64,000 bases of DNA. Source: Parvimonas sp. oral taxon 393 str. F0440. GTDB lineage: Bacteria; Bacillota; Clostridia; Tissierellales; Peptoniphilaceae. Under the pieces are notes generated by a model, which searched no databases, was not told the DNA's origin, and worked only from the letters and a program-made list of their open reading frames with translations. This document shows, one piece after another, positions 9,146-17,206 of the stretch. Position 1 is the first letter of the stretch. Each line of letters begins with the position of its first letter. The position numbers were made by a program, and so were the translations under genes. Location: positions 372,001 to 436,000 of the forward strand of contig AFUS01000004.1 in the NCBI GenBank assembly GCA_000223315.2, read 5' to 3'.

Positions 9146-9879
9146 TGGAAAGAGTGGATATTTGTATAGTAAATCTTGGTCTTGCAAAGTCAAGAACTCA
9201 TGCTAAAAGGATTATTACAGAAAAAAGAGCCTTTTATGACGGAAAAGTTATAGAAAAAGTTTCTATGATTATTGAAAATCCGAGCTTAATAACTATAAAT
9301 TCAACTTTTGAAGATAGTTATGTTGGAAGAGGAGCTATAAAATTAGACTCTGCAATTAAAAACTTTAAGCTTGATTTGAATAATTTGGTTTGTATGGATA
9401 TTGGAGCATCAACCGGTGGATTTACACAAATTATGTTAAATGAAAATGCGAAAAAAGTATATGCTATAGATGTAGGTACAGACCAACTTGCAAAGAGTTT
9501 ACTAAATGATGATAGAGTAGTAAGTTTGGAAAATACAAATTTTAGATATTTAGATTTTGAAGTTATAGGAGAGAAACTTGATTTTATTTCTATCGACGTT
9601 TCTTTTATTTCTTTAAAATATATTTTTGAAAATTTGTATAAATTTTTAAAAGAAGACAGTATGATTGTGGCATTAATAAAACCACAATTTGAATGTGAAG
9701 GAAAAAGTTTAAATAAAAAGGGCATAGTTAAATCTGAAAAAGTTATAGAAAATATAATTGAAAAAGTTAAACTATATGCACTTGGAAATAAACTAGAAAT
9801 TATTTCCGTAATTGATTCTCCGATACTTGGAGGAGATGGAAATAAGGAAAAATTAGCACTTATTAAAGGGATTTTTTAA
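9145..9879 (+). CDS. tlyA: TlyA family rRNA 2'-O-methyltransferase (hemolysin A family)
   Basis: 244 residues. An N-terminal S4 RNA-binding domain (1-60, with SRTHAKRIITEKRAFYDG) precedes an FtsJ-like SAM methyltransferase. Motif I is MDIGASTGGFTQ, the acidic residue that ends strand 2 is in YAIDVG, and IALIKPQFE carries the catalytic-type lysine. TlyA methylates ribosomal RNA and confers capreomycin sensitivity in mycobacteria. The hemolysin label is historic. Between this gene and argR many relatives carry nadK; here the gap is only 8 bases. Confidence 0.92.
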   Translation: MERVDICIVNLGLAKSRTHAKRIITEKRAFYDGKVIEKVSMIIENPSLITINSTFEDSYVGRGAIKLDSAIKNFKLDLNNLVCMDIGASTGGFTQIMLNENAKKVYAIDVGTDQLAKSLLNDDRVVSLENTNFRYLDFEVIGEKLDFISIDVSFISLKYIFENLYKFLKEDSMIVALIKPQFECEGKSLNKKGIVKSEKVIENIIEKVKLYALGNKLEIISVIDSPILGGDGNKEKLALIKGIF

Positions 9880-9887
9880 GAGGTTTT

Positions 9888-10340
9888 ATGAAAAAATATA
9901 CAAGACAGAGAATTATTTTAGATTTAGTTGAAAATAATGAAATAAAAACACAGGAAGAGCTTTCAGAATGTTTGGAAAAAAAGGGAATTCGTTCCACACA
10001 AGCCACAGTTTCTAGAGATATAAAGGAATTAAAAATTTTAAAGGTACAAACTAAGAATGGCGAATATAAGTATAAGGTTGTTGATTCTATTTATGATTCT
10101 TTAGATGAAAGATTAAATAAAATATGTAAACTTGCAATTTTATCTATAAAGCATAATGGGGATATAGTTCTTGTAAAGACAATTCCACATACTGCCGGTA
10201 TTTGCGGTTCATATATAGAAAATGCCAAGATAAAAATGGTTAGCGGAATTGTAACGGGAAATGATACTATTTTTATTGCAGTAGATGACAAAGAGTATTT
10301 AGATTCTGTTGTTGAGGATATAAGAAAACTTGTAAGGTAG
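9888..10340 (+). CDS. argR: arginine repressor ArgR/AhrC
   Basis: 150 residues. The N-terminal winged helix (1-70) contains TQEELSECLEKKGI and the recognition helix STQATVSRDIKELKI. The C-terminal hexamerisation and arginine-binding domain includes HTAGICGSYIENAK and GIVTGNDTIFIAV. It regulates arginine biosynthesis and catabolism genes. No arginine genes lie in this window, and the position before recN is the conserved clostridial synteny. I did not identify a clear ARG box upstream of the operon. Confidence 0.95.
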   Translation: MKKYTRQRIILDLVENNEIKTQEELSECLEKKGIRSTQATVSRDIKELKILKVQTKNGEYKYKVVDSIYDSLDERLNKICKLAILSIKHNGDIVLVKTIPHTAGICGSYIENAKIKMVSGIVTGNDTIFIAVDDKEYLDSVVEDIRKLVR

Positions 10341-10347
10341 GGATTTT

Positions 10348-12046
10348 ATGTTATCTGAATTATATATAAGAAATTTAGCAATTGTTGATGAAATAAAAAT
10401 TTCCTTTACTGAAGGACTTAATATTTTAACAGGAGAAACGGGAACCGGTAAATCTATTATTATCGGTGCCATTTCTTTGCTTTGTGGAGGAAGAGCAAAC
10501 ACTTCATCTATTGGTAAACGTAGTGATAATGCTTATGTTGAAGGAGTTTTTTTCTTTCTGATTATGATGAAAAAATTTTAAGAGATAAATTTGAATTGCT
10601 GGATTTAGATATAGAAATTGAAGATAATATGTTGATTATTTCAAGAACAATAAGCAAAAATGGAAGATCAGTTTCAAAGATAAATAATAAAACTGTAAAT
10701 AATTCTATTTTATCAGATATTATGTTAAATATTTTAAATGTATGTGGGCAACACGACAGTTATACTCTATTTAACAGAACTGATTTTGTTGGAATTTTGG
10801 ACAGTTTTTGTGATGATAATTTTAGAAATAAACTTAAAGAATTAGAAACACTCTATGGACAAATAAAAAAGACAAGTTACAACTTAAAAAATTAAAGAAT
10901 AGAGTAAGTAATTTTGATGAAAATGTTGAAGAAATAAAAGCAGAAATTGAAGAGCTTAACAGTTTGGAATTAGAAACTTTGGATGAAGAATATATCGAAA
11001 ATGAAATTGATAAGTTTAATAACAGCCAAACAATTTTAGGATGTTGTGGAAACTTAGTTGAGCTTTTTGACGGAGAAAATTCAGAAGTAAATGAATTTTC
11101 TATTTTAAATGAGATAAATAGAAATATTTTGCTATTGGAAGAAAATGATAAGAATGTAAAATTAAGTGAAGATTTTGAAAATATTTCTTTTGGATTAAAG
11201 GAAATTTTTAGTAAAATCCAAGGTTACTATTCTAATATTTATATTGATGAAGAAAGTTTGGATATTTTACAGGAAAAATTTAATCTTTTGAATGATTTAA
11301 AAAGAAAACATAAAACAGATAAAAATGGACTTATAAAATATAAAAATTTATTAGAGGAAGATTTATATTTGCTTGAACATTCAAAAGATTTACTATTTGA
11401 AGAAAATAATAAACTTAAGATTTTAAGTGAAGAATATAGAAAACTTGCAACAGAAATTTCAAATTTAAGAAAAAAAGTAGCAAAGAGAATTGAAAAATTA
11501 ATTGAAAAAGAACTTTTAGATTTGGATTTAAAGAATTCAATCTTTAAAATAGATATTAAGACTAATAATAAAATTACCAATAATGGTTTTGATGAAGTTA
11601 CTTTTTTAATTTCTACAAATAAGGGCGAAGAGCTTCAAGAAATTTATAAAATAGCTTCAGGTGGAGAGCTTAGCAGAGTTATGTTAGGTTTTAAAAAAGT
11701 TTTATCCGATAGAGATAAGATTGCAACTCTTGTTTTCGATGAAATTGATACGGGTATAAGTGGAGTAACTGCTCAAATTGTTGGAGAAAAACTTGCAGAA
11801 ATTTCAAAAAATCATCAACTTCTTGTAATTTCTCATTTGCCACAAATTTCAGTTTTATCGGATACACATTTCATAATAAGCAAAGAAACTGTTGGAGATG
11901 TAACTTTATCAAAAGTTTTATGTGCAAATTATGATGAAAAAGTTATGGAAATTTCAAGACTTATAGGTGGAGCAAATATTAATGAAACAACTATAAGACA
12001 ATCTAAGGAAATGATTGAAATTGCAAATGAAAAAAGGAAAGATTAA
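10348..12046 (+). CDS. recN: DNA repair protein RecN (two frame breaks)
   Basis: An SMC-like ATPase acting early at double-strand breaks. Walker A GETGTGKS is at residues 29-36. The coiled-coil arm is central. The C-terminal half-site has the signature ASGGELSRVML, Walker B LVFDEIDTGISG and the H-loop VISHLPQIS. Three frames carry the protein. One extra T in the T7 run at 10547-10553 and one extra A in the A6 run at 10865-10870 give a continuous 566-residue RecN, the normal length. Both junctions then read as plausible sequence (FLSDYDEKIL and IKKDKLQLKKL). Two independent breaks in a conserved repair gene argue for under-called homopolymers rather than decay. Confidence 0.9.
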
Positions 12047-12047
12047 G

Positions 12048-12566
12048 ATGTATAGAAAAGTAAAATCAGAAGAAATTTTTGAAGGTAAAATCTTAAATTT
12101 AAAACTTGAATACTTTGAAAAAGATGATAAAATTTTAAAAAGAGAAATTGTAGAGCATAAGGATGCTGTTGCAATTTTTCCCATAGATGAAAAGGGATAT
12201 GTTTATTTGGTTAAACAGTACAGATTTCCAATTCAAGAAGACTTTTTAGAAATTCCTGCAGGACTTGTAGAAGCAGGAGAAGATTATAAAGAGACGGCTC
12301 TTAGGGAACTGCAAGAAGAAATTGGATTTAGTTCAAATAATTTGGAGAAAATTTTTGAAGGCTATACAAGTGTGGGGTTTTGCAATGAAAAAGTTGTTAT
12401 CTTTAGAGCTGATAGTTTATTTTATTCAAAATTACCTGAAGATGAGGATGAAAATTTGAGTATAGTTAAAATTCATTTTGACGATTTAAAAAAGATGTAT
12501 TCTAATGGAGAAATAAAAGATTTTAAAACAGCTATAGCTATTTTAAATGAAATAAATAGGGGGTAG
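12048..12566 (+). CDS. nudF: NUDIX hydrolase, ADP-ribose pyrophosphatase type
   Basis: 172 residues. The Nudix box is complete, GLVEAGEDYKETALRELQEE followed by IGF, with the preceding FLEIPAG typical of ADP-ribose pyrophosphatases. The N-terminal beta-rich EEIFEGKILNLKLEYF region matches the YqkG/NudF dimerisation part. ATG 12048 follows the recN stop by one base; an upstream start within recN is less likely. Cytosolic enzyme hydrolysing ADP-ribose to AMP and ribose-5-phosphate. Confidence 0.88.
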   Translation: MYRKVKSEEIFEGKILNLKLEYFEKDDKILKREIVEHKDAVAIFPIDEKGYVYLVKQYRFPIQEDFLEIPAGLVEAGEDYKETALRELQEEIGFSSNNLEKIFEGYTSVGFCNEKVVIFRADSLFYSKLPEDEDENLSIVKIHFDDLKKMYSNGEIKDFKTAIAILNEINRG

Positions 12567-12567
12567 T

Positions 12568-13179
12568 ATGGACTTTTTAATGGAACATTTAATGGTCGGA
12601 ATTGCAGTAATGTTTGTAATTATAGTTTGTAGAGTTTTTCAAGCAAATGTTGCTTTAGCTTTGGGAGATGACACACCGAAATTAAATGGATCAACCAGCT
12701 TAAATCCTGTAAATCATATTGATTTAATGGGTTTTATTTGTTTTTTGGTTTTTAAATTCGGTTGGGCAAAACCTTTAGAAGTAAATGTATCTAAGTTTAA
12801 AAATAGATTTTGGGGTAAAATAATTTATTCTTTATCCAATGCTTTTATGTGCTTTTTAATAGCACTAATTTCAGCAATAATATATATACTTATAGGTTCT
12901 AATAGTGGCTTATTATTTATACTTTTTAGAGATATATTTACAATCAGTATAGTTTTTGGAATTATAGGATTGATGCCTTTGCCACCATTTGACGGTGCAA
13001 TTTTTATAAGTGCTTTTTTATCAAGAGAAGTAGAATATGAATATTTTAAACTTTCAAATTATACTACTCTTATTTTACTTGCATTGATACTTACAAGAAC
13101 TTTTGGAACATTTTTATCACCTGTAGTTAGTACAGTTGGGCAATTTATAATAAGAATTGCATATATGTTGGTGATGTAA
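12568..13179 (+). CDS. site-2 protease (M50) family membrane protein lacking the zinc motif
   Basis: 203 residues with five or six hydrophobic segments. The family frame is clear: LGDDTPKLNGSTSLNPVNHID, KFGWAKPLEVN and the third-ligand motif GLMPLPPFDG. However, the HExxH zinc motif, expected just before LGDDTPK, is replaced by CRVFQ in VCRVFQANVALALGD. Both His ligands and the catalytic Glu are missing, so I expect no protease activity. The gene sits directly before scpA, with overlapping stop and start, a common Firmicutes arrangement. A structural or regulatory pseudoenzyme role is an inference. Confidence 0.8.
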   Translation: MDFLMEHLMVGIAVMFVIIVCRVFQANVALALGDDTPKLNGSTSLNPVNHIDLMGFICFLVFKFGWAKPLEVNVSKFKNRFWGKIIYSLSNAFMCFLIALISAIIYILIGSNSGLLFILFRDIFTISIVFGIIGLMPLPPFDGAIFISAFLSREVEYEYFKLSNYTTLILLALILTRTFGTFLSPVVSTVGQFIIRIAYMLVM

Positions 13180-13913
13180 TGCAATTAGTAGTAAATTTAG
13201 ATGCTTATTCAGGTCCTTTAGATTTGTTACTTGATTTAATTTCAAAACAAAAAGTTGATATTTACGATATTGAAATAAGCAAAATAACTAAACATTACCT
13301 TGATGTAATAGAGAATTCTATACATAGTGAAGATACTGACATATCGGCTTTTTTGCTTATGTCGAGCACATTGGTCGAAATAAAATCCAGAAGTTTAATT
13401 CCGAAAAATACGGATGAAGATGACGATGAAATAGTTACAAAAGAGCAATTAATTGAAAGACTTATTGAATATAGAAAGTTTAAAAAAGTTGGAGAGTACT
13501 TTAAAAACTTGGAAGCAGAAGGAAGTAAAGCATATTCAAAAATGCAGTCCGATATAACTGAATATATGGTAGAAGATAAGGAAATTATTTTAAATACGGA
13601 TGTTGATGTTTTGGTTAATTTAATGGAAAATATTATAAGTCAGTATCGAAACAAAAGTGATGATAATTCTTTTGATAAAATCATAGAAAAGGACTTATTT
13701 CCGATAGAAAAATATATTTCAATGATAAAGGACAAAATCTATGAAAAAAAAGAACTTTATTTTGAGGATTTAATTTTTCAAAATGGAACAAAAAGTGAGC
13801 TTATCACGATTTTTATATCTATTTTAGAGCTTGTAAAGAATAATATTATCAAGATTTTTCAAGATAAAGATAAAAATATTAAACTTAATTTAGTGGGTGA
13901 TGAAGTTGAATAG
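13179..13913 (+). CDS. scpA: segregation and condensation protein A
   Basis: 244 residues, kleisin subunit of the bacterial SMC condensin. The N-terminal YSGPLDLLLDLISKQKVDIYDIEISKITKHYLD is diagnostic, and AFLLMSSTLVEIKSRSLIP follows. The C-terminal winged helix (LYFEDLIFQNGTKSELITIFISILEL) binds the SMC head. It overlaps scpB by 14 bases. Confidence 0.96.
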   Translation: MQLVVNLDAYSGPLDLLLDLISKQKVDIYDIEISKITKHYLDVIENSIHSEDTDISAFLLMSSTLVEIKSRSLIPKNTDEDDDEIVTKEQLIERLIEYRKFKKVGEYFKNLEAEGSKAYSKMQSDITEYMVEDKEIILNTDVDVLVNLMENIISQYRNKSDDNSFDKIIEKDLFPIEKYISMIKDKIYEKKELYFEDLIFQNGTKSELITIFISILELVKNNIIKIFQDKDKNIKLNLVGDEVE

Positions 13914-14487
13914 TAGAGAATATAAACAAGTTATTGAACAGTTATTGTTCGTTTACGGAGATCCTTTAAAGATTGATGATATCGCAAAAGTTTTAGATAT
14001 TCCTGTAAAAGATGCTACTGTTTTAGCTGATGAACTTGTGGAAGAGTTTGAATTTCAAAAAAGAGGTCTTATTATTCAAAAAATTTCCAATCATTATCAG
14101 ATAAAAACGAGAAAAGAATATCATGATATTATTTCAAAACTTTTTGAAAAAGTTACGATGAAACATTTAACTAATTCAACTTTAGAAACTTTGGCTATTA
14201 TTGCTTATAAGCAACCAATTACAAGACAGGAAATTGAAGAGATAAGAGGGGTTAAATGTAACAGTTCTATCGATACTTTGATTTCAAAGGACTTCATAGC
14301 TGAGGCAGGTAGGCTTGATAGAATTGGTAAACCTATTATTTATAAGACAACTTTAAATTTTTTAAATCAATTTAATTTAAAATCTTTAAAAGATTTACCT
14401 GATATTGAAAAATTTATTTCTGATGAAGAAAAAAACCAAATAGTTGAAGACGAAAATGATGTGGAAATAAAAGATGAGAATAAATAA
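13900..14487 (+). CDS. scpB: segregation and condensation protein B
   Basis: 195 residues with two winged-helix domains. Diagnostic blocks are LLFVYGDPLKIDDIAKVL, TLETLAIIAYKQPITRQEIEEIRGV and the C-terminal IGKPIIYKTT. It forms dimers that bind ScpA and regulate SMC. The ATG at 13900 overlaps the end of scpA. The acidic C-terminal tail (VEDENDVEIKDENK) is typical. Confidence 0.95.
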   Translation: MKLNSREYKQVIEQLLFVYGDPLKIDDIAKVLDIPVKDATVLADELVEEFEFQKRGLIIQKISNHYQIKTRKEYHDIISKLFEKVTMKHLTNSTLETLAIIAYKQPITRQEIEEIRGVKCNSSIDTLISKDFIAEAGRLDRIGKPIIYKTTLNFLNQFNLKSLKDLPDIEKFISDEEKNQIVEDENDVEIKDENK

Positions 14488-15166
14488 ATTTATTGCAAAT
14501 TGCGGATACTGTTCAAGAAGAAATGCAGATTTACTTTTAGAACAGGGGAAAGTTTTTGTAAATGGGAAAATAGCAACCAAAGGAATTGATATTTCAGAAA
14601 ATGATGAAGTTTTAATTGAAGGTAAAAAAATTAGCTTAGAAGAAGCTAAAAAATATTATCTTTTAAATAAGCCTATTGGATATTCTAGTACAGCTAAAGC
14701 TCAGTTTGAAGAAAAAATTGTTTTGGATTTAATAGATTATAAAGAGAGAATTTATCCTGTAGGAAGACTTGATAAGGACAGCTTTGGACTTTTACTTTTA
14801 ACAAATGACGGGGACTTAGCTTTTAAGCTGACTCATCCAAGTCATAATGTTGAAAAAGAGTATATAGTAAAGGTTGATAAAACTTTAAAAGAAAGTGATT
14901 TAAAAAAATTATCTTCCGGGATAATGCTTGAGGGAAGATTTACAAGAGAAGCAAGATTTGAAATTTTTGACTTTAAAAATAATATTGTAAAAGTTTTTCT
15001 AAAAGAAGGAAGAAATAGACAGATAAGAAAAATGTTTAAAACTTTAGGTTATAATGTTATTTCACTGGAAAGAGTTGCCTTTGGTAAAATTAAACTTGGA
15101 AAACTAAAATTAGGAAGTTACAGAGAGCTAAATAAAGAAGAGATAGAATATTTAAGGAGTTTATAA
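14474..15166 (+). CDS. rluB: 23S rRNA pseudouridine synthase, RluB/RsuA family
   Basis: 230 residues. An N-terminal S4 domain (RINKFIANCGYCSRRNADLLL) precedes the catalytic domain with the conserved Asp in VGRLDKDSFGLLLLTNDG. EGRNRQIRKMF is the family's KEGR block. Position after scpB is the classical order. The gene overlaps scpB by 14 bases and the next gene by one. Confidence 0.93.
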   Translation: MRINKFIANCGYCSRRNADLLLEQGKVFVNGKIATKGIDISENDEVLIEGKKISLEEAKKYYLLNKPIGYSSTAKAQFEEKIVLDLIDYKERIYPVGRLDKDSFGLLLLTNDGDLAFKLTHPSHNVEKEYIVKVDKTLKESDLKKLSSGIMLEGRFTREARFEIFDFKNNIVKVFLKEGRNRQIRKMFKTLGYNVISLERVAFGKIKLGKLKLGSYRELNKEEIEYLRSL

Positions 15167-15552
15167 TGATAGGATTAAAAAATGCCACTTCTGAAGAATT
15201 TGAAGAACTATATGTCAAATATGGAATAGGTGGAAGCATAGACTTATCCATTCCAACTTTTTATTTCAGTTTAGTTATGGAAGAAAATATAATCGGATAT
15301 GTAAAATTAACTTTTAGAGATGAAGATTATTACTTGGAAGAAATAAAATATGATGAAGGAATGGAAAGATTTAATAGATTTTTCATAAAATGTATTGCTT
15401 ATAAAGTATATACCAAGAAAAAGAAGAGTTTCTATTCTAGATTATTTTTTGAAGGAATTTCAGGAGTAACTAAAATAGAAGATGATTTATACATTTATGA
15501 TGTTGAAGAAATTTTAGAACAAGGAAAGTGTTGTAGTGGCTGTAATAAATAA
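15166..15552 (+). CDS. hypothetical protein with C-terminal cysteine cluster
   Basis: 128 residues. An alpha/beta pattern with strands EENIIGYVKLTF and EDYYLEEIKYDEG loosely resembles a degenerate GNAT acetyltransferase, but the acetyl-CoA loop is absent. The protein ends GKCCSGCNK, four residues of which could bind metal. It is co-translated with rluB (shared base TAATG) and with mnmM (overlap of 17 bases). Function not recognised. Confidence 0.75.
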   Translation: MIGLKNATSEEFEELYVKYGIGGSIDLSIPTFYFSLVMEENIIGYVKLTFRDEDYYLEEIKYDEGMERFNRFFIKCIAYKVYTKKKKSFYSRLFFEGISGVTKIEDDLYIYDVEEILEQGKCCSGCNK

Positions 15553-16072
15553 TACAAAAAATTTAATAGAATTTTTTATGCGTAATTATGTCAAAGATGT
15601 TAAAATCGCAGTTGATATGACAGTTGGAAATGGATTTGACTCTAAAAATATTTTAGAAATTTTAAAACCGGAAAAACTATATTGCTTTGATATACAACAA
15701 GAAGCTTTGGATAATTCTAAAAAATTACTTGAGCAATATTCTAATTATGAATTGATTTTAGAAAATCATAAAAATTTTGATAAATTTGTAAAAGAAAACA
15801 TTGATTTTGCAATATATAATTTGGGTTATTTACCTAAAGGGGATAAGTTTATAACAACAAATGCAATTGATGTAGAAGAAAGTTTGAAAAAATTACTGGA
15901 AAAATTAAATTCTAAAGGAACTATTTTTATAACTTTTTACATAGGTCATTTATCCGGGCAAATGGAGAGTTTGGAATTATCAAAGTATTTGGAAAGTTTG
16001 AATCAAAAAGAATATACAATTCTTAAATTCACATTTGAAAATCAAAAAATAATCCACCTTATGTGGTTATGA
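15536..16072 (+). CDS. mnmM: class I SAM methyltransferase, MnmM/YtqB family
   Basis: 178 residues. Motif I AVDMTVGNGFDS, the acidic ribose-binding position in YCFDIQ, and the family-specific NLGYLPKGDK block identify the rRNA-methylase-like YtqB family (PF06962). B. subtilis and S. aureus members act as MnmM, methylating nm5s2U34 of tRNA to mnm5s2U. The start is GTG 15536 with GGAAAG upstream. It is the last gene of the asp23 operon; no hairpin terminator is visible before the tRNA promoter. Confidence 0.85.
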   Translation: MAVINNTKNLIEFFMRNYVKDVKIAVDMTVGNGFDSKNILEILKPEKLYCFDIQQEALDNSKKLLEQYSNYELILENHKNFDKFVKENIDFAIYNLGYLPKGDKFITTNAIDVEESLKKLLEKLNSKGTIFITFYIGHLSGQMESLELSKYLESLNQKEYTILKFTFENQKIIHLMWL

Positions 16073-16097
16073 TACAAAAATTTAAAATGTTTTTATA

Positions 16098-16126
16098 TTG
16101 ACTAAAATTTAAAAATACATTATAAT
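16098..16126 (+). promoter_or_regulatory. promoter of tRNA-Ser and SRP RNA
   Basis: TTGACT, 17-base spacer and TATAAT, placed 13 bases before the mature tRNA 5' end, as expected for a stable RNA operon. Confidence 0.85.
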
Positions 16127-16139
16127 ATATGGGTGTCTT

Positions 16140-16230
16140 GGAGAGCTGTCCGAGTGGTCGAAGGAGCACGATTGGAAATCGTGTAAACGTCAAAAGCGTT
16201 TCGAGGGTTCAAATCCCTCGCTCTCCGCCA
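16140..16230 (+). tRNA. tRNA-Ser (GGA anticodon)
   Basis: 91 nt including an encoded CCA. The acceptor stem GGAGAGC pairs with GCTCTCC, followed by discriminator G and CCA. The anticodon stem CACGA/TCGTG carries loop TTGGAAA, giving anticodon GGA. A long variable arm (about AACGTC-AAAA-GCGTTT) and the T-loop GGTTCAAATCC confirm a class II serine tRNA. Confidence 0.96.
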
Positions 16231-16498
16231 GGCACTAGGCGGGGTGTTAGCAGTACCTTGTAACCTGTAATCTGCTATAGCAGGGCTGAATTCCCAAGTT
16301 AGATTTTCAAGGGGTGTAGCCGACTTTTGTAAGTGGTGTTGACAAGTGGGTCCTTACGCAATAGAGCTTTACGAATCTGGTCAGGTCTTGACGGAAGCAG
16401 CCATAAGTAAAGTACTCTATGTGCCGTAAGATTGCTTACTTAGAGCTAACTGCAAAGGCATCGTGCATTTCTTGTTAAGCGACCTTGGGTGTGCTTAC
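16231..16498 (+). ncRNA. ffs: signal recognition particle RNA, large Gram-positive type
   Basis: The SRP S-domain core GGTCAGGTC...GGAAGCAGCCATAAG lies at about 16378-16410. The roughly 265-nt length, with 5' GGCAC able to pair with 3' GTGC near 16490, fits the Alu-domain-bearing scRNA of Firmicutes. The RNA directly follows tRNA-Ser and shares its promoter, so processing is probably needed to form both ends. The exact ends are estimated. The loop between GGTC and GGAAGCAG (TTGAC) differs from the usual CCGGAA form. It binds Ffh for co-translational targeting. Confidence 0.9.
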
Positions 16499-16503
16499 AT
16501 ATT

Positions 16504-16535
16504 AAAGAGTTATCTGTAAAGATAGCTCTTTTTTT
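16504..16535 (+). terminator. terminator of the tRNA-Ser/SRP RNA unit
   Basis: An 11-bp stem AAAGAGTTATC / GATAGCTCTTT with one G-T pair, loop TGTAAA, then a run of T. Confidence 0.9.
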
Positions 16536-16547
16536 GTGAGAATCTAT

Positions 16548-16575
16548 TTGATTTATATTTAATTTATGATAAAAT
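16548..16575 (+). promoter_or_regulatory. promoter of the 16595 gene
   Basis: TTGATT, 16 bases, TAAAAT preceded by TGA (extended -10), 19 bases before the ATG. Confidence 0.55.
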
Positions 16576-16594
16576 ATAGTCAAGAGGTATAGCT

Positions 16595-16951
16595 ATGATA
16601 GTAACGGATAGTATTAAGGAATTAGTAGGTCTTAAGACCGAAATATCAGAAATAGAATATTCCAAGCATGGATTGAAACGGCATCTAGAAAAAAGAAAGC
16701 ATTATGATGTTTTAAAATATTTAAACCATATTAAAGAGATAATAGAAAATCCGGATTATGTTGGACTTAATACAAATGGAAATAAAATGGCTTTAGAATA
16801 TGTAAAATGTTATAAAAAGAATATTCTACTTGTTTTGAAGATTAATAAAACTAAGGATAAGTTTTTTATTATAAGTATGTATAGTATAAATGATTATAAA
16901 TTAAATAGCAGAAAATTTAGTGGAAGGCTAAAAAAGGTTGACAAAAAGTAA
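16595..16951 (+). CDS. small basic protein, possible RelE/BECR-fold nuclease
   Basis: 118 residues. The pattern is SKHGLKRHLEKRKH, then a helix KEIIENPDYVG, then strands MALEYVKCYKKNILLVLKI and FFIISMYSIND, ending in a basic tail. An N-terminal RH pair, an 'IIENPDYV' helix and a C-terminal strand bearing S-Y are the general plan of BECR (barnase-EndoU-colicin-RelE) nucleases such as PBECR proteins. This is a fold-level guess. No antitoxin gene is adjacent, but a structured RNA follows, and its promoter overlaps the last codons of this gene. The gene is free-standing with its own promoter in an accessory region. Confidence 0.55.
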   Translation: MIVTDSIKELVGLKTEISEIEYSKHGLKRHLEKRKHYDVLKYLNHIKEIIENPDYVGLNTNGNKMALEYVKCYKKNILLVLKINKTKDKFFIISMYSINDYKLNSRKFSGRLKKVDKK

Positions 16952-16966
16952 AAAATTGGGTATACT
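16938..16966 (+). promoter_or_regulatory. consensus promoter of the 16971-17105 RNA
   Basis: TTGACA (16938-16943), exactly 17 bases, TATACT (16961-16966). It lies within the 3' end of the preceding gene. Confidence 0.8.
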
Positions 16967-16970
16967 ATAG

Positions 16971-17105
16971 TTAAGTAAAGAGGTAGTTGAGGGCAGAAAT
17001 GGTTCCTGCCGCACCTTCAACAAGGTATCTGAGATGTTGGATACACCGACCAACCGACTACTTAATTGAACTTTATGAGAGTTGGAGAAGTCTAACTCTT
17101 TTTTT
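16971..17105 (+). ncRNA. unidentified structured small RNA or terminator-controlled leader
   Basis: About 135 nt between a consensus promoter and a terminator, without a usable frame. TTAAGTA (16971-16977) pairs with TACTTAA (17059-17065) to close the structure. Inside are hairpins GGCAG/CTGCC (16992-17010), ACCTT/AAGGT (17013-17026) and GTATC/GATAC (17025-17044), and CAACA can alternatively pair with TGTTG. The GC content is well above the surroundings. I compared it mentally with TPP, SAM, THF, fluoride, preQ1, guanidine and c-di-GMP riboswitches and 6S RNA and found no match. It is either a free sRNA or an attenuating leader of the membrane-protein gene at 17207. Confidence 0.65.
17078..17105 (+). 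terminator. terminator of the structured RNA
   Basis: Stem AGAGTTGGA / TCTAACTCT (one G-T pair) with loop GAAG and seven T. Confidence 0.85.
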
Positions 17106-17206
17106 GTAGGCAAATAATTTTAAACCATAGTTTAGTTTTTGAACTTTGTAATTTGAAAATTGTTTTATAAGTTGTAAAAACTGCATATTAAAATTAGGAG
17201 GTAAAT

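Noticed and set aside
16971-17105. Known riboswitch (TPP, SAM or similar)
   Set aside because: CTGAGA and GAGGTAG words occur by chance; the conserved cores and helix order of these classes are absent.
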